The notes below the pieces were generated by a model, which was not told where the DNA came from, ran no database searches, and saw only the letters and a program-made list of their open reading frames with translations. Positions 40,919 through 50,023 of a stretch of 64,000 nt of DNA are shown here, in pieces. The position numbers were made by a program, and so were the translations under genes. The DNA is from Leadbetterella lacunae (GTDB lineage: Bacteria > Bacteroidota > Bacteroidia > Cytophagales > Spirosomataceae). Location: contig NZ_JBHRYQ010000001.1 of the NCBI RefSeq assembly GCF_042649125.1, forward strand, positions 3,472,001 to 3,536,000, written 5' to 3'. Every line of letters starts with the position of its first letter. The stretch's first letter is position 1.

Positions 40919-41710
40919 ATGAAAAATATTTTTTCTTTAAAAACACTAATCTCCTTTGCTTATTTTCTTGGAAGCATGGTCATTTTGTTAATCCTCTGGA
41001 GCTTAGTTTCGGTTTTTACCAAAGGCGAAATCCCCGGTCCGGCAGCCACGTGGGTGGTTTTCTTAGAAATGCTCAGCGATCCGTTTTATGACTACGGTCC
41101 AAACGACAAAGGCATCGGTATTCAGCTTTGGAGTTCTATCAAACGTGTCATGATTGGCTTCGGCATGGGTAGTTTGATCGCCATTCCTTTGGGTATGCTC
41201 ATGGGTGGCTCCAAGTTCACCATGAATTTGCTTAACCCACTTGTTCAGGTTTTACGTCCAGTTTCACCGCTAGCTTGGTTTCCATTGGGGCTTTTGGCAT
41301 TCAAGGCCTCTGAGGGTGCTACCGTTTTTATCATCGCCATTACTTCGCTTTGGCCCACGCTTATTAACACCGCATTCGGAGTTTCGAGTATTCCAGGCGA
41401 CCACAAAAACGTAGGTAAAGCATTCGGCTTTTCTAAATGGAAATACATCACCAAAATCCTCATTCCATTCGCTTTGCCTCATATTATTACAGGTTTGCGT
41501 TTGGCTATCGGTGTAGCCTGGATGGTCATCGTGGCTGGTGAAATGCTCTCGGGCGGTGTCGGAATCGGCTTTTTTGTGTGGGATTCTTGGAATGGTCTTA
41601 GCCTTGAAAAAATCCTCTCGGCCATTCTTATCATTGGGTTTGTGGGGCTCTTGCTCGATAAGTTTTTTAGCGGTCTTCAAAATTACTTTGCCTACGAAAA
41701 CAAAAAGTGA
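40919..41710 (+). CDS. nrtB: NrtB-type nitrate ABC transporter permease
   Basis: The 263-residue inner-membrane permease has about six helices. The EAA-type loop that contacts the ATPase is visible as AFGFSKWKYITKILIPFALP near residue 167, and VAWMVIVAGEML near 200 is typical of the NrtB/SsuC/TauC group. It lies 58 bp after nrtA. The dispersed element copy 2 separates it from nrtC. Confidence 0.88.
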   Translation: MKNIFSLKTLISFAYFLGSMVILLILWSLVSVFTKGEIPGPAATWVVFLEMLSDPFYDYGPNDKGIGIQLWSSIKRVMIGFGMGSLIAIPLGMLMGGSKFTMNLLNPLVQVLRPVSPLAWFPLGLLAFKASEGATVFIIAITSLWPTLINTAFGVSSIPGDHKNVGKAFGFSKWKYITKILIPFALPHIITGLRLAIGVAWMVIVAGEMLSGGVGIGFFVWDSWNGLSLEKILSAILIIGFVGLLLDKFFSGLQNYFAYENKK

Positions 41711-41718
41711 TTTTTATA

Positions 41719-41810
41719 GGGCGTGTCCCTATCGGGTCGGGCTATCTGTTGCAAGTCCTCGCGGCTACGCCAGCTGTGGGCTTTTCACGCCTATCCCTCA
41801 CGCAAAATGG
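41719..41810 (+). repeat. Dispersed intergenic element, copy 2, inside the nrt operon
   Basis: It starts GGGCGTGTCCC, then GGGTCGGGCTATC, a central GCTACGCCAGC hairpin-like part, and ends CTATCCCTCACGCAAAATGG. Ends and blocks match copy 1 at 13704-13859. It occupies nearly the whole nrtB-nrtC gap. Confidence 0.7.
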
Positions 41811-41846
41811 ATAAATTAAGTATAGGTTTCTAAATTTTTACATAAT

Positions 41847-42710
41847 ATGAACGCTACATTAGAAAAAGAGATCGCATTAGAAAAAGAGAAGGTTTTTGCT
41901 CCGTGTATAGAAGTAAACAACGTAACCATTTCTTTTAAAACCAATAATAAAACCGTATTTACGGCCGTAAAAGACATAAATTTAAAAGTTGGCCAAGGAG
42001 AAATAGTAAGCATCATTGGCCACTCAGGCTGTGGTAAATCCACGCTAATGAACTCCATAAGTGGCATGGTAACTCCCACGCAAGGCTCCGTAACCGTAAA
42101 TAGCAAAACCGTTAAAGGACCAGGGCCAGACCGTGGCATAGTGTTTCAGAACTATTCGCTTTTGCCTTGGATGAGCGTCTACAAAAATGTGTACGAAGCC
42201 GTAGATTCAGTTTTGAAAAACAAAACCAAAGAAGAAAAACACCAAATAGTAGAATACAACCTACAGATGGTGAACCTCTCGCAACACAAAGACAAGCTGC
42301 CGAGTCAGTTATCCGGCGGTATGAAGCAGCGAACAGCCATAGCCCGTGCATTTGCCATTAACCCTTCGGTGCTTTTACTCGATGAGCCTTTTGGAGCATT
42401 AGATGCTCTCACCAAAAGCTCGATGCACGTAGAGTTGCTCAAAATATGGAACCTAAACAAAAGGCAACAAACCATCGTGATGGTAACGCACGACATAGAA
42501 GAGGCCATTTTCTTATCGGATAGGGTAGTGGTAATGAACGACGGGCCAGAAGCAACCATCCGCGAAATTGTAGACATAAACTTACCAAGACCAAGAAACA
42601 AAAAAGAGATTGTGCATTTGCCAGCTTACATGGCCGTTCACGACAAACTTTTGGGATTATTGGTTAAAAACCTTTCGATAGAAGACGAAGGCGTAATGTT
42701 TGAAAAATAA
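41847..42710 (+). CDS. NrtC/NrtD-type nitrate ABC transporter ATPase
   Basis: The 287-residue ATPase has Walker A GHSGCGKST near residue 57, Q-loop QNYSLLPW near 100, signature LSGGMKQR near 154, Walker B VLLLDEPFGALD near 174 and the H-loop VMVTHDIEEA near 210. It has no NrtA-like C-terminal domain, so it resembles NrtD rather than the fused cyanobacterial NrtC. It powers import through the permease encoded upstream. Confidence 0.9.
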   Translation: MNATLEKEIALEKEKVFAPCIEVNNVTISFKTNNKTVFTAVKDINLKVGQGEIVSIIGHSGCGKSTLMNSISGMVTPTQGSVTVNSKTVKGPGPDRGIVFQNYSLLPWMSVYKNVYEAVDSVLKNKTKEEKHQIVEYNLQMVNLSQHKDKLPSQLSGGMKQRTAIARAFAINPSVLLLDEPFGALDALTKSSMHVELLKIWNLNKRQQTIVMVTHDIEEAIFLSDRVVVMNDGPEATIREIVDINLPRPRNKKEIVHLPAYMAVHDKLLGLLVKNLSIEDEGVMFEK

Positions 42711-42714
42711 AGGA

Positions 42715-42752
42715 GAATCTCCTCTTTGAGTTTGGGGAGGTTCTTTTAATTT
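42715..42752 (+). terminator. Terminator of the nrt operon
   Basis: GAATCTCCTC (42715-42724) pairs with GGGGAGGTTC (42734-42743) including two G-U pairs, followed by TTTTAATTT. It ends the porin-nrtA-nrtB-ATPase transcript. Confidence 0.8.
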
Positions 42753-43133
42753 AAAATCTATTTCCACACTGACTTTTTGTTTCGACAATTCTCTTTCTCC
42801 TTGTTTTCTCCATCTGTCTCCATGGATCTTTTTATTGGAAATGTGATTTTCATATTCACAAATACGTCTTCTCTTTTTGTCAATTTCTCAGGAAATGTGA
42901 TTTGAAATAATACCCAGAAGTTCACGTCGGTATTAGAAATATAACAATCTAAAGAAAGATTTATAATTGGGGCGGAAAATTGCCAAAAATACTTAAATTA
43001 ATAGCCATTTATTTTTGAGTATTAATACTTAATTTTATTTTTGAGTATTAAATTTTGAAAATGCTTATTTATAGCCTTATTAAAGTTTATTTAAGTTATT
43101 CGTTTAAAAAACAATACTCAAAATATCACTAGT
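42753..43133. other. narK upstream region
   Basis: About 380 bp without a gene. Its distal half is featureless. The proximal half holds the TTGAGTA sites annotated separately. Confidence 0.5.
43011..43124 (+). promoter_or_regulatory. TTGAGTA operator cluster upstream of narK
   Basis: ATTTTTGAGTATTAA occurs twice as a direct repeat (43011-43025 and 43037-43051). The first copy lies within an 18-bp near-palindrome, TTGAGTATTAATACTTAA. An inverted half-site AATACTCAAAAT is at 43113-43124, just before the start codon. The same half-site forms the nrt operon palindrome, so one regulator probably controls both. Confidence 0.5.
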
Positions 43134-44456
43134 ATGAACAACAATGCAAAGCCTTTAGAAAAAATCAAAATGTTTGATTTATCTACCGTTCAAATGAGGA
43201 CTTTTCACATCACTTGGTTAACATTTTTTATGTGTTTCTTTGGCTGGTTTGGTATAGCACCGCTTATGCCAACTATCCGCGAAGACCTAGGATTAACCAA
43301 AGGTCAAATTGGAAATACAATCATTGCTGCTGTGTCAGCTACCATTATCGCTCGTTTATTAATTGGGAGACTTTGTGATACCTGGGGACCTCGCAAAACT
43401 TACACTACTTTATTGTTGGTTTGTTCTATTCCAGTGTTCTTGGTTGGTTTGTCTCATACCTACGAAACGTTCTTACTTTTTAGGCTGGCAATCGGTGTCA
43501 TAGGGGCATCGTTTGTTATTACCCAATATCACACCTCGGTTATGTTTGCTCCAAATATAAAAGGTACTGCAAACGCTATTACTGGAGGCTGGGGAAACCT
43601 CGGTGGTGGAATCACCAACATGGTGATGCCTGTTATATTTGCAGTTATAGTAGGCTTTGGATACACAAACTCAGAAGCGTGGAGATTAGCAATGATAGTC
43701 CCAGGTACCTTGTTGCTACTTTGTGCATTTTTATATTACAAATTTACAACCGATACACCAGCGGGAAACTTCGAAGATATAAATAGAGAAATAAAAATAA
43801 AAGAGAAGCCAAACCTCAAAGAGGTATTAACTGACTGGAGAGTTTGGGCATTGGCTATGGCGTATGCACTTAGTTTCGGTATGGAAATTACGTTTGACAA
43901 TGTGGCTGCCTTACACTTTGTAGACAATTTCGGGGTGGATCAAAAAAACGCGGGTTTCCTGGCAGGGCTATTTGGGTTTATGAATATATTCGCTCGGGCA
44001 CTTGGTGGTATTTTTGCAGATAAAATAGGCAAGAAAAAAGGCCTTTCAGGCAAGGGGTGGTTGTTGGCAATATTTCTTGTAGTAGAGGGCTTGGGCTTAG
44101 TTTGGTTTGCAAATTCATCCTCTTTGGTGTTTGCTATCAGTAGCATGTTGTTTTTTGCTTTGTTTCTTAAAATGGCAAATGGTGCCAACTATGCTCTTAC
44201 ACCTTTCATTAATTCTAAAAACGTAGGCCTTGTAGCCGGAATAGTAGGAGCGGGAGGAAATATTGGAGGCATGGCAATGGGTTTTCTGTTTAAGTCTGAA
44301 AACATAAGCTATGGCGAGGCATTTCAATACATTGGATTTTTCGCAATTGGAGTAGGCTTAGTAATCGCCATAACTAAGTTTGAGGTGAAAGGCTTTTTTA
44401 ACGGTTTTCTTAAAAATGAAATAGCAGAAACTAAGCTTAAAGAGGCCGTGATTTAA
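43134..44456 (+). CDS. narK: NarK/NasA-family nitrate/nitrite transporter
   Basis: The 440-residue MFS protein has 12 predicted helices. Nitrate-porter signatures are present: an MFS loop with GRLCDTWGPRKTY near residue 84, GTANAITGGWGNLGGG near 143 and VAGIVGAGGNIGGMAMG near 368. Single-protein NarK/NasA transporters move nitrate by proton symport or nitrite antiport. Its proximity to the nrt ABC system and shared upstream sites suggest a backup uptake route for assimilation. Confidence 0.9.
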   Translation: MNNNAKPLEKIKMFDLSTVQMRTFHITWLTFFMCFFGWFGIAPLMPTIREDLGLTKGQIGNTIIAAVSATIIARLLIGRLCDTWGPRKTYTTLLLVCSIPVFLVGLSHTYETFLLFRLAIGVIGASFVITQYHTSVMFAPNIKGTANAITGGWGNLGGGITNMVMPVIFAVIVGFGYTNSEAWRLAMIVPGTLLLLCAFLYYKFTTDTPAGNFEDINREIKIKEKPNLKEVLTDWRVWALAMAYALSFGMEITFDNVAALHFVDNFGVDQKNAGFLAGLFGFMNIFARALGGIFADKIGKKKGLSGKGWLLAIFLVVEGLGLVWFANSSSLVFAISSMLFFALFLKMANGANYALTPFINSKNVGLVAGIVGAGGNIGGMAMGFLFKSENISYGEAFQYIGFFAIGVGLVIAITKFEVKGFFNGFLKNEIAETKLKEAVI

Positions 44457-44469
44457 AAGGGCCTGCAAA

Positions 44470-44562
44470 GTTTATTGCGTTAACGATAGAAGCGGCATCC
44501 TTTTGTATTTCTGGCTTGGCCGAAATATAAAAGATATAGCGGATAGCGTGTTAAAACGCCCC
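44470..44562 (-). repeat. Dispersed intergenic element, copy 3 (inverted)
   Basis: Read on the minus strand it begins GGGGCGTTTTAACACGCTATCC, has CTATATCTTTTATATTTC, a GGCCAAGCC hairpin part, AAAAGGATGCCGCTTCTATC and GTTAACGCAATAAA at the end. Block order matches copies 1 and 2. It starts a few bases after the narK stop. Confidence 0.6.
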
Positions 44563-44596
44563 AAATGAAAAGTAATTTTTGAAAATAGGTCAGTTT

Positions 44597-44628
44597 AAAA
44601 CCACCGTAAATTTTGCGGTGGTTTTTGT
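44597..44628 (+). terminator. Terminator downstream of narK
   Basis: AAAACCACCG pairs with CGGTGGTTTT (44597-44606 with 44616-44625) around a short loop, followed by a T-rich run. Confidence 0.8.
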
Positions 44629-44903
44629 GTTTTTAGGTAAATATGGCATTTTGATATCTTAAAATTTCGTAAAAAAAGCCATTTTGTTAGTGTATTTTCT
44701 TTATTCAAAATCCCCATTTGTGATTTGGGTGTTTTGAAGAAATAAATCAAAAATTTATTAGATTTTTCTTTTTTTTGTTAAAATTTCTTTGCTTTTTCGT
44801 GGTTTTTTTGTGATTTTTCAAAAAAATGCCTACCTTCGAAAAATATCAATTATCGTACCTTCGCTTACCTATATATCCGAGGGGCTTTTCCTTCCAAATT
44901 TTT

Positions 44904-45263
44904 ATGAACAAGACAAAACATATCGAGAAAACTATTGCCTGGGCTATGAAAAAAGGTTTTTCAAACATTAAGGCTGATATTGAAGGTTACGAGAAGCCAA
45001 TTCAGTTTGAACGCCAAGGAGATAATGTAATGTTTAATCCCGATATGACTGTGAAAACAGAAAGCGGAAAAACACATTATTTTCAGGTAGTATTGAAGGC
45101 AGATAACCTTAGAAGGACGGTTTCTGAGTTGACGTTGTTTCACGAAATGGCGAAAGTAAAAGACGGTAAATTGTTTTTGATGGCACCATCGGGTCACATC
45201 AAATTTGCGAAAGACATATTAGAGAGCGGCCGATTTGAATTGGCTGAGATAGTAAAAATATAA
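44904..45263 (+). CDS. Hypothetical protein, possible PD-(D/E)XK-like fold
   Basis: I start at ATG 44904 (MNKTKHIEKTIAWAMKKGF), because the longer in-frame version adds 26 atypical residues. The 119-residue protein has MFNPDMTV near residue 48 followed by THYFQVVLK near 61, which resembles the PD and (D/E)XK strands of restriction-endonuclease-like folds, but the acidic residue before X-Lys is replaced by Val. The fold call is weak and activity unlikely as written. It has its own terminator. Confidence 0.45.
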   Translation: MNKTKHIEKTIAWAMKKGFSNIKADIEGYEKPIQFERQGDNVMFNPDMTVKTESGKTHYFQVVLKADNLRRTVSELTLFHEMAKVKDGKLFLMAPSGHIKFAKDILESGRFELAEIVKI

Positions 45264-45301
45264 AGCCCTTTGGCTTGCGATTCTTTTTAGAGTCTAGGAT
45301 T

Positions 45302-45340
45302 CCTCATTAGAAAATTTCTATTGAGGAGTTTTTGTTTTAA
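45302..45340 (+). terminator. Terminator after the hypothetical gene
   Basis: CCTCATTAGAAAA and TTTCTATTGAGG form a long, nearly perfect hairpin (45302-45326) followed by AGTTTTTGTTTT. Confidence 0.8.
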
Positions 45341-45424
45341 AGATAATTTCAAAAGCTTTTTGAACTGTATTAAAAACCTATATTTGTATAGTTCTTATTC
45401 CTCATTTTTTTTAAAAACCCACCT

Positions 45425-46654
45425 ATGGAACTTTTTCATATTTTATCTGTACTTATCGTGCTATCCGCAGGCTTCGCATACATTAATTTTCGTTTTTTGA
45501 AGTTGCCAGCTGCTATCGGACTCATGTTGGTTTCTTTGGTATTTTCAATGATTATTATCGTTGTTGGATATTTTTTTCCAGTAATAAAAGACGACCTAAC
45601 GGCTCACCTGAGTTCTATAAATTTTTCGGACCTCTTGTTAGAAGGGATGCTGAGTTTTATGCTCTTTGCAGGAGCGATACACATAAAATTTAAAGATCTT
45701 AGCAATGAGCGTTTGGCCATTTTGCTGTTTTCTACCATTAGTGTGTTGATTAGCACATTTGCTGTTGGCTACATTTCATATGGACTATTAAATAGCTTCG
45801 GAATTGAGGTTTCTCTCATTCAGGCTTTGCTTTTTGGAGCATTAATTTCTCCAACGGACCCAATTGCGGTTTTGAGTATATTAAAAAGTGCAGGCGTTTC
45901 TAAGTCTCTTGAGACCAAGATAGCCGGCGAGTCGCTGTTTAATGATGGAGTAGCGGTAGTGGTTTTTATAACCATATTTCAACTTGCAAAGCCAGGTGCC
46001 GTTTTCGATGCGGGTAGCATAGCCACATTGTTTTTTAAAGAAGCTGTTGGAGGTATAGTTTTCGGTTTAGCGATTGGATATATAGCGTATAAACTTATTG
46101 CGAGTATAGATAACTACCAAGTAGAGGTATTGATAACCTTGGCAACTGTAATGGGTGGTTATACTTTTGCTCATTATTTACATATCTCGGGTCCTTTGGC
46201 TATGGTGATTGCAGGACTTATTACTGGAAACAAGGCAAAAAGCCTGGGGATGTCTGACATTACGGCCAACTATGTGGACAAGTTTTGGGAGTTGGTTGAC
46301 GAAATATTAAATGCTATCTTATTTGTATTGATAGGCCTTGAGCTTTTAATTATTCAGACATCAAAGACGGTTCTCATGGTTTCGGTGATACTGATTTTCG
46401 TGGTTTTGATAATTCGTTACATATCTGTTTATATACCTTCGCTTGCTATCAGGTTAAAGGAAAAATTGACACAAGGCACGCTTTTGCTTTTGACCTGGGG
46501 TGGCCTTCGTGGCGGAATATCCATAGCATTGGCACTTTCTATCAGTCCCGAAATGAACCGCGAGATTTGGGTGACTATAACCTATGTGATTGTATGTTTT
46601 TCAATATTGGTGCAAGGTATGACCGTAGGAAAAGTAGCAAAAAGATTAAATTAA
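45425..46654 (+). CDS. CPA1-family Na+/H+ antiporter
   Basis: The 409-residue protein has about 12 helices and the CPA1 motifs SPTDPIAVLSILKSAG near residue 141, GESLFNDGVAVVVF near 162 (the ND ion-binding pair) and TWGGLRGGISIALALS near 359. It exchanges Na+ (or K+) for H+ at the inner membrane, in pH and salt homeostasis. It has no long cytoplasmic regulatory tail. The small secreted protein gene follows 28 bp later and may be co-transcribed. Confidence 0.88.
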   Translation: MELFHILSVLIVLSAGFAYINFRFLKLPAAIGLMLVSLVFSMIIIVVGYFFPVIKDDLTAHLSSINFSDLLLEGMLSFMLFAGAIHIKFKDLSNERLAILLFSTISVLISTFAVGYISYGLLNSFGIEVSLIQALLFGALISPTDPIAVLSILKSAGVSKSLETKIAGESLFNDGVAVVVFITIFQLAKPGAVFDAGSIATLFFKEAVGGIVFGLAIGYIAYKLIASIDNYQVEVLITLATVMGGYTFAHYLHISGPLAMVIAGLITGNKAKSLGMSDITANYVDKFWELVDEILNAILFVLIGLELLIIQTSKTVLMVSVILIFVVLIIRYISVYIPSLAIRLKEKLTQGTLLLLTWGGLRGGISIALALSISPEMNREIWVTITYVIVCFSILVQGMTVGKVAKRLN

Positions 46655-46682
46655 TTTCTAAAATAACACAAACGCAAAAAAA

Positions 46683-47258
46683 ATGAAAAAATTAGTATTA
46701 TTTATCCTCACTTTATTCTGCATTAATGTAGCTTCATCTGCTAACGCTATGGAAATAGAGGGCCTGTTAGATCAAGCACTTAGTTTACAAAAAAGTGGAG
46801 ATAAGGCTGGGTTAGAGAAAACACTGAACCTGTCTGCCGTAGCTCTTGAAAAAGAAACGAAAGAATCAAAAGGCGATTTTAAAGATAAATTAACGAGCTC
46901 TTTGGGTGGTTTAAAAAGTATGATTCCCTTGGCTAGCAAAGGCCTTGTAAAGCAAAATGCCCTTCAGAAACTGGTGAGTACTATTAAGCTTCTTTTGGGA
47001 GCAAATAGAATCAGCGGTATGCTCGGTGGTGGAAGTCTAGTAGGTAAAGCGGCTGGACTTAAGTCTAACCTCGGCCTTATGCAAATGGGAATGTCTGCCT
47101 TAGGTGGCGGCGGCGGAGACCAGATGGGTTCGTTGATAAAAGGTGCTTTGGGTGGCGTTGGCAATCTAGAAAAAGGCGGATTGGCAGCAAAAGCGGCAGA
47201 GCCGGCTTTGAAAAAACAGCTGGGTTCTATCCTTGATATGGTTAAAAAAGGAGTTTAA
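46683..47258 (+). CDS. Secreted glycine-rich hypothetical protein
   Basis: The 191-residue protein has a signal peptide (CINVASSANA). The mature part is helical at first, then rich in Gly-Leu-Met segments (GMLGGGSLVGKAAGLKSNLG, ALGGGGGDQMGSL). No catalytic motif is visible and I do not recognise the family with confidence. Its start is 28 bp after the antiporter gene. Confidence 0.55.
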   Translation: MKKLVLFILTLFCINVASSANAMEIEGLLDQALSLQKSGDKAGLEKTLNLSAVALEKETKESKGDFKDKLTSSLGGLKSMIPLASKGLVKQNALQKLVSTIKLLLGANRISGMLGGGSLVGKAAGLKSNLGLMQMGMSALGGGGGDQMGSLIKGALGGVGNLEKGGLAAKAAEPALKKQLGSILDMVKKGV

Positions 47259-47504
47259 AAAATAGATAGAAAGCAGAAAATTTTGTTTTTGCTTTCGTCA
47301 AAAGTAAGTATTGTTTATAAGAAAAAATTATGTCTATCTGGGGCTTTGTTTAAGCAGCGTAATGGGCATAATTTTTTCTGTTATGGTATATTTGGATTTA
47401 TATCTTTAGGTCATGTACCAAAAAGAAACAGAAAGAGGCAATGGTTTCGTTATAATTTTTTTAGTTTTGTATTACCATTTGCTTTCCCATAATTCACGTT
47501 TAAG

Positions 47505-49952
47505 ATGTCTAATTCATTTAGAAAAAAAAAGAAGTCGAGTCCGGCTACTGAAAAGGCTGTAGCTAGCCCGAAGGCTAAAAAAGAAGGATATTTGCCCAAA
47601 GAAGGCCAGTTTCCTCTCATTTTTGGTGTTTTGTTAATTCTCATATCAGTATTTTTATTAATCGCTTTTGTGTCATATTTGTTCACGGGTTCGTCTGATC
47701 AAGACATTATCCAGCAGCAAATAGCAGACGTAATTAATAAAGACCGAAAGAGTGCTTCCAATGTTTTGGGACTTTTGGGGGCCAATATCGCCCATTGGTT
47801 TATCTTCATTTGGTTTGGTGTTTCTGCTTTTTTGATCATCCCAATTTTGTTTTTATCGGGTTTCAGGTTGCTATTTAAAGAGGACCTTTTTAGAATGAAC
47901 CTTACTCGTTTTTCAATAGGCACTGTCTTTTATATATTTTTCATTTCTATATTTTTCGGGTACTTTGTTTATATTTTCGAATTAAAAACCCATCTCCTTT
48001 CTGGAAACATTGGCTTCAGTACAAACAGCTTTTTGTATAAGCTTTTTGGTTTTGGAAGCATCTTGTTGATTTTACTTTTTCTATTTGTTTGGTTGGTATT
48101 TTTTCATGGTTTAACCAAAATAGACGATTACGTTTTGTCTAAGTATTTTCCAAAAAGAACTAAAAGTAAGATAAACTTTGGTGAAGAAGAGCAGGAAGAA
48201 AGTGAAGAAGAAGAGTTTGAAATAAAACCTACACCAAAAGCGGCAGCTAAGCCCGCTCAAAAAGAAGATGAGGAGAGTTTTGAGCCAAGTAGCTTACCTA
48301 AAAAACCATTTACTGGCGGAGTGTCATTTACGGTAGAAAAACCCGAGGAGCCTAAGGAAGAGCTAAAACTTGAAATGTCGGAAACCAAATTTGTTAGTCC
48401 GGTTGAAGACGAAGACTCAAATTCTGTTTTGGAACAATATGGCGAGTATGACCCTAAACTTGACTTGGCTAGTTACCAATATCCGCCGCTTTCATTGCTG
48501 CAGGAATACAGTAACTCGGGTCCGAAAGTTAGCGACGAAGAACTTGAGCTTAACAAAAATAAGATTGTAGAGACCATCAATAATTTCGCTATTGGTATTT
48601 CGTCTATAAAAGCGGCCATTGGGCCAACCGTAACCTTATATGAAATAGTACCCGAGGCTGGTGTTAGGATTTCTAAAATCAAAAATTTAGAAGATGACAT
48701 TGCACTAAACTTGGCCGCTCTTGGTATTCGTATCATAGCTCCAATGCCAGGAAAGGGAACTATAGGTATAGAGGTGCCGAATAAAAACCGTGAAATGGTT
48801 TCTATAAAATCGGTGTTGGCGTCAGACAAATTTCAGAAGTCAAACTACGAGTTGCCGATTGTATTAGGGAAAACTATTTCAAACGAAATATACATAGCGG
48901 ATTTAGCCAAAATGCCCCACTTACTGATGGCGGGTGCTACTGGTCAAGGTAAATCTGTGGGACTTAATGTTATTTTGGCTTCATTACTTTATAGAAAACA
49001 CCCTGCCGAAGTTAAGTTTGTATTGGTGGATCCCAAAAAAGTGGAACTTACGCTTTTCAATAAAATAGAAAGACACTTTTTGGCCATGCTTCCAAATGCT
49101 GAAGAGGCCATTATTACAGATACAAAAAAGGTGATAAATACCTTAAACTCGCTATGTATCGAAATGGACAACAGGTACAATTTATTGAAAGATGCAGGCG
49201 TAAGAAACATTAAAGAATATAACGCCAAGTTTGTCAAAAGAAAGCTTAATCCCGAAAAAGGCCACAAGTTTTTGCCTTACATAGTATTGGTAATAGATGA
49301 GCTTGCGGACTTAATGATGACTGCCGGAAAAGAAGTGGAGCAGCCAATTGCGAGGCTTGCACAGCTTGCGAGGGCCATTGGTATTCACTTAATAGTAGCA
49401 ACGCAACGACCTTCGGTCAATGTCATCACTGGTCTTATCAAAGCCAACTTCCCTGCGAGGCTTTCGTTTAAAGTAACCGCTAAAGTAGATTCGAGAACAA
49501 TTATGGACACAGGCGGTGCTGAGCAGCTTGTGGGCAATGGAGATATGTTATTATCTACAGGTTCAGAAATGATTCGACTTCAGTGTCCGTTTGTAGATAC
49601 CCCAGAAGTAGAGAGTATTTGTGAGTTTATTGGCGAGCAGCGAGCATTTGGTTCTGCCTATTTACTACCTGAGTTTTTTGGAGATGATGAACCCGATTCT
49701 TTAGATTTTGATCCGAAAGATTTAGATCCATTATTTGATGAGGCTGCAAGACTGTTAGTTATTCATCAACAAGGAAGTACGTCATTGATTCAAAGAAAAA
49801 TGAAATTGGGCTATAACAGAGCAGGTAGAATCATTGATCAATTAGAGGGTGCTAACATCGTTGGGCCGTTTGAAGGAAGCAAGGCTCGTGAAGTTTTGGT
49901 TAAAGATTTGGAACATTTAGAGGAAATTTTGCGAAATTTGCAACGGAATTAA
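47505..49952 (+). CDS. ftsK: DNA translocase FtsK/SpoIIIE
   Basis: The 815-residue protein has four N-terminal membrane helices (about 35-205), an acidic linker (about 225-310), the alpha/beta motor with Walker A GATGQGKSVG near 476 and Walker B IVLVIDELADL near 594, RPSVNVITGLIKANFPARL near 640, and a C-terminal winged-helix gamma domain (about 745-805). It pumps chromosomal DNA at the division septum to resolve dimers. lolA follows 71 bp downstream, an arrangement I know from other Bacteroidota. Confidence 0.96.
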   Translation: MSNSFRKKKKSSPATEKAVASPKAKKEGYLPKEGQFPLIFGVLLILISVFLLIAFVSYLFTGSSDQDIIQQQIADVINKDRKSASNVLGLLGANIAHWFIFIWFGVSAFLIIPILFLSGFRLLFKEDLFRMNLTRFSIGTVFYIFFISIFFGYFVYIFELKTHLLSGNIGFSTNSFLYKLFGFGSILLILLFLFVWLVFFHGLTKIDDYVLSKYFPKRTKSKINFGEEEQEESEEEEFEIKPTPKAAAKPAQKEDEESFEPSSLPKKPFTGGVSFTVEKPEEPKEELKLEMSETKFVSPVEDEDSNSVLEQYGEYDPKLDLASYQYPPLSLLQEYSNSGPKVSDEELELNKNKIVETINNFAIGISSIKAAIGPTVTLYEIVPEAGVRISKIKNLEDDIALNLAALGIRIIAPMPGKGTIGIEVPNKNREMVSIKSVLASDKFQKSNYELPIVLGKTISNEIYIADLAKMPHLLMAGATGQGKSVGLNVILASLLYRKHPAEVKFVLVDPKKVELTLFNKIERHFLAMLPNAEEAIITDTKKVINTLNSLCIEMDNRYNLLKDAGVRNIKEYNAKFVKRKLNPEKGHKFLPYIVLVIDELADLMMTAGKEVEQPIARLAQLARAIGIHLIVATQRPSVNVITGLIKANFPARLSFKVTAKVDSRTIMDTGGAEQLVGNGDMLLSTGSEMIRLQCPFVDTPEVESICEFIGEQRAFGSAYLLPEFFGDDEPDSLDFDPKDLDPLFDEAARLLVIHQQGSTSLIQRKMKLGYNRAGRIIDQLEGANIVGPFEGSKAREVLVKDLEHLEEILRNLQRN

Positions 49953-50023
49953 CATTTCATTACGTATTTAGTTTTAAACCTTTATTGGTTTCAAAACGTC
50001 TAACTAAGAAAAAGAACTTATAC

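Noticed and set aside
47270..47298. Hairpin GAAAGCA/TGCTTTC as terminator before ftsK
   Set aside because: The stem is good but there is no T-tract after it, so I did not annotate it.
47283..47492. 69-codon frame before ftsK
   Set aside because: Composition is irregular, there is no supporting motif, and it fills the ftsK upstream region.
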